Assembly (NCBI GenBank): GCA_964489215.1
Contig: CAZAYB010000050.1
Coordinates: 1 to 14,323, forward strand
DNA from: CAZAYB01 sp964489215
GTDB taxonomy: Bacteria > Planctomycetota > Phycisphaerae > Sedimentisphaerales > Anaerohalosphaeraceae
Direction of reading: 5' to 3'
Length of the DNA stretch: 14,323 nucleotides
Shown: positions 14,027 to 14,323 of the stretch, in pieces
Position numbering within the stretch: position 1 is the stretch's first letter
Layout of the letters: every line of letters starts with the position of its first letter
The notes under the pieces: generated by a model
Databases searched by the model: none
What the model was told of the DNA's origin: nothing
Seen by the model: only the letters and a program-made list of their open reading frames with translations
Translations under genes and position numbers: made by a program

Positions 14027-14189
14027 GAAAACTAAAGCCAAACTTATACCGAAGCCCTTTAAAAAATAAACCCTGAGGTTCAATTCGTTCATTGAGCTTA
14101 AGCGAATTTTTTCAGAGCCGATAGTATTAAAACTGCCGCTGTTAATTGCTGTTGATAGTCAAATAAAATTGCCTCTTTAAAAAGATTTG
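14027..14189. other. Non-coding DNA between xylB promoter and right-end hairpins
   Basis: No gene seen. AATTCG and CGAATT (about 14092-14118) form a loose inverted repeat followed by T residues. A possible rightward promoter is TTGATA (14152-14157) with TTTAAA (14176-14181), spacer 18. GCTGTT occurs twice around 14138-14154 as a short direct repeat. Confidence 0.35.
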
Positions 14190-14230
14190 TGGGTTGCAAT
14201 GCACCCAAATATCCATAACTATAGGATATT
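14190..14230 (+). promoter_or_regulatory. Two tandem hairpins before a possible right-end ORF
   Basis: TGGGT and ACCCA (14190-14207) pair, and the stem can extend through GC/GC past a bulged T. AATATCC (14208-14214) and GGATATT (14224-14230) pair with a nine-base loop. The second right arm contains the AGGA that would be the SD for the ATG at 14235, so folding would hide it. Confidence 0.4.
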
Positions 14231-14234
14231 ACGT

Positions 14235-14323
14235 ATGTTAGCTTTCGTTTTTAGTCAGATTATTTCAACCTCAAAATACTTTTGGGCCCCTAAGCCCCTT
14301 TTGCTCCGTCGCGTCGGCGTCGA
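14235..14323 (+). CDS. Possible start of an ORF running off the window
   Basis: ATG at 14235 opens a frame that stays open to the right edge (29 full codons), beginning MLAFVFSQIISTSKYF and continuing with WAPKPLLLRRVGV. AGGA lies about eight bases upstream. The peptide matches no family I know, and the DNA ends in a GTCG-repeating stretch, so this may be a repeat or a spurious frame and not a gene. Confidence 0.28.
   Translation, partial: MLAFVFSQIISTSKYFWAPKPLLLRRVGV

Noticed and set aside
14075..14110. tRNA T-arm-like sequence GGTTCAATTC
   Set aside because: The flanking bases cannot form the T stem, and no acceptor or anticodon arm is found around it.

Overview
The window reads as ordinary bacterial chromosome: densely packed genes in short operons, moderate GC, clear Shine-Dalgarno (SD) sites, and several TTG/GTG starts. 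No phage, transposon, rRNA, tRNA or CRISPR signal was seen. A LAB_N (lipid A disaccharide synthase N-terminal-like) membrane protein points to a Gram-negative envelope. An indolepyruvate:ferredoxin oxidoreductase, an oxygen-sensitive enzyme class, points to an anaerobic or facultative life style. The mix would fit a Planctomycetota/Phycisphaerae-like genome, but that placement is an impression from protein style and is not proven here.

Layout from left to right. (1) The last codons of an unidentified upstream gene, then hisH-hisF (imidazole glycerol phosphate synthase), overlapping by one base. (2) A run of four membrane-protein genes on the + strand: a small three-helix protein with a TTG start, an AI-2E family transporter, an unassigned five-helix protein and a TRIC/UPF0126 channel-like protein. 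(3) A minus-strand pair, LAB_N protein then DJ-1/PfpI protein, coupled by a TAATG overlap and diverging from a VanZ-family gene. (4) A minus-strand operon iorA-iorB-phenylacetate-CoA ligase type gene. (5) A gene-free region of about 680 bp carrying divergent promoters, palindromes, a strong intrinsic terminator and a possibly structured ior leader. (6) A 6-phosphofructokinase with an unusual active-site Gly and a ten-lysine insert, convergent with a xylulokinase gene. (7) A gene-poor right end with the xylulokinase promoter and, at the edge, the possible start of another ORF behind two hairpins.

How the genes work together. HisH supplies ammonia to HisF in histidine and purine-intermediate synthesis. 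IorA/IorB and the CoA ligase form a module interconverting aryl-pyruvates, aryl-acetyl-CoA and aryl-acetates with reduced ferredoxin, used either to degrade or to salvage aromatic amino acids. Phosphofructokinase and xylulokinase feed hexose and pentose carbon into glycolysis and the pentose phosphate pathway.

No clearly new multi-gene system was found. The best leads lie in the non-coding DNA between iorA and pfk: a leader whose 5' end can close a 9-bp stem around an internal hairpin, and a promoter-terminator pair only about 60 bp long. The altered phosphofructokinase is the best coding lead.
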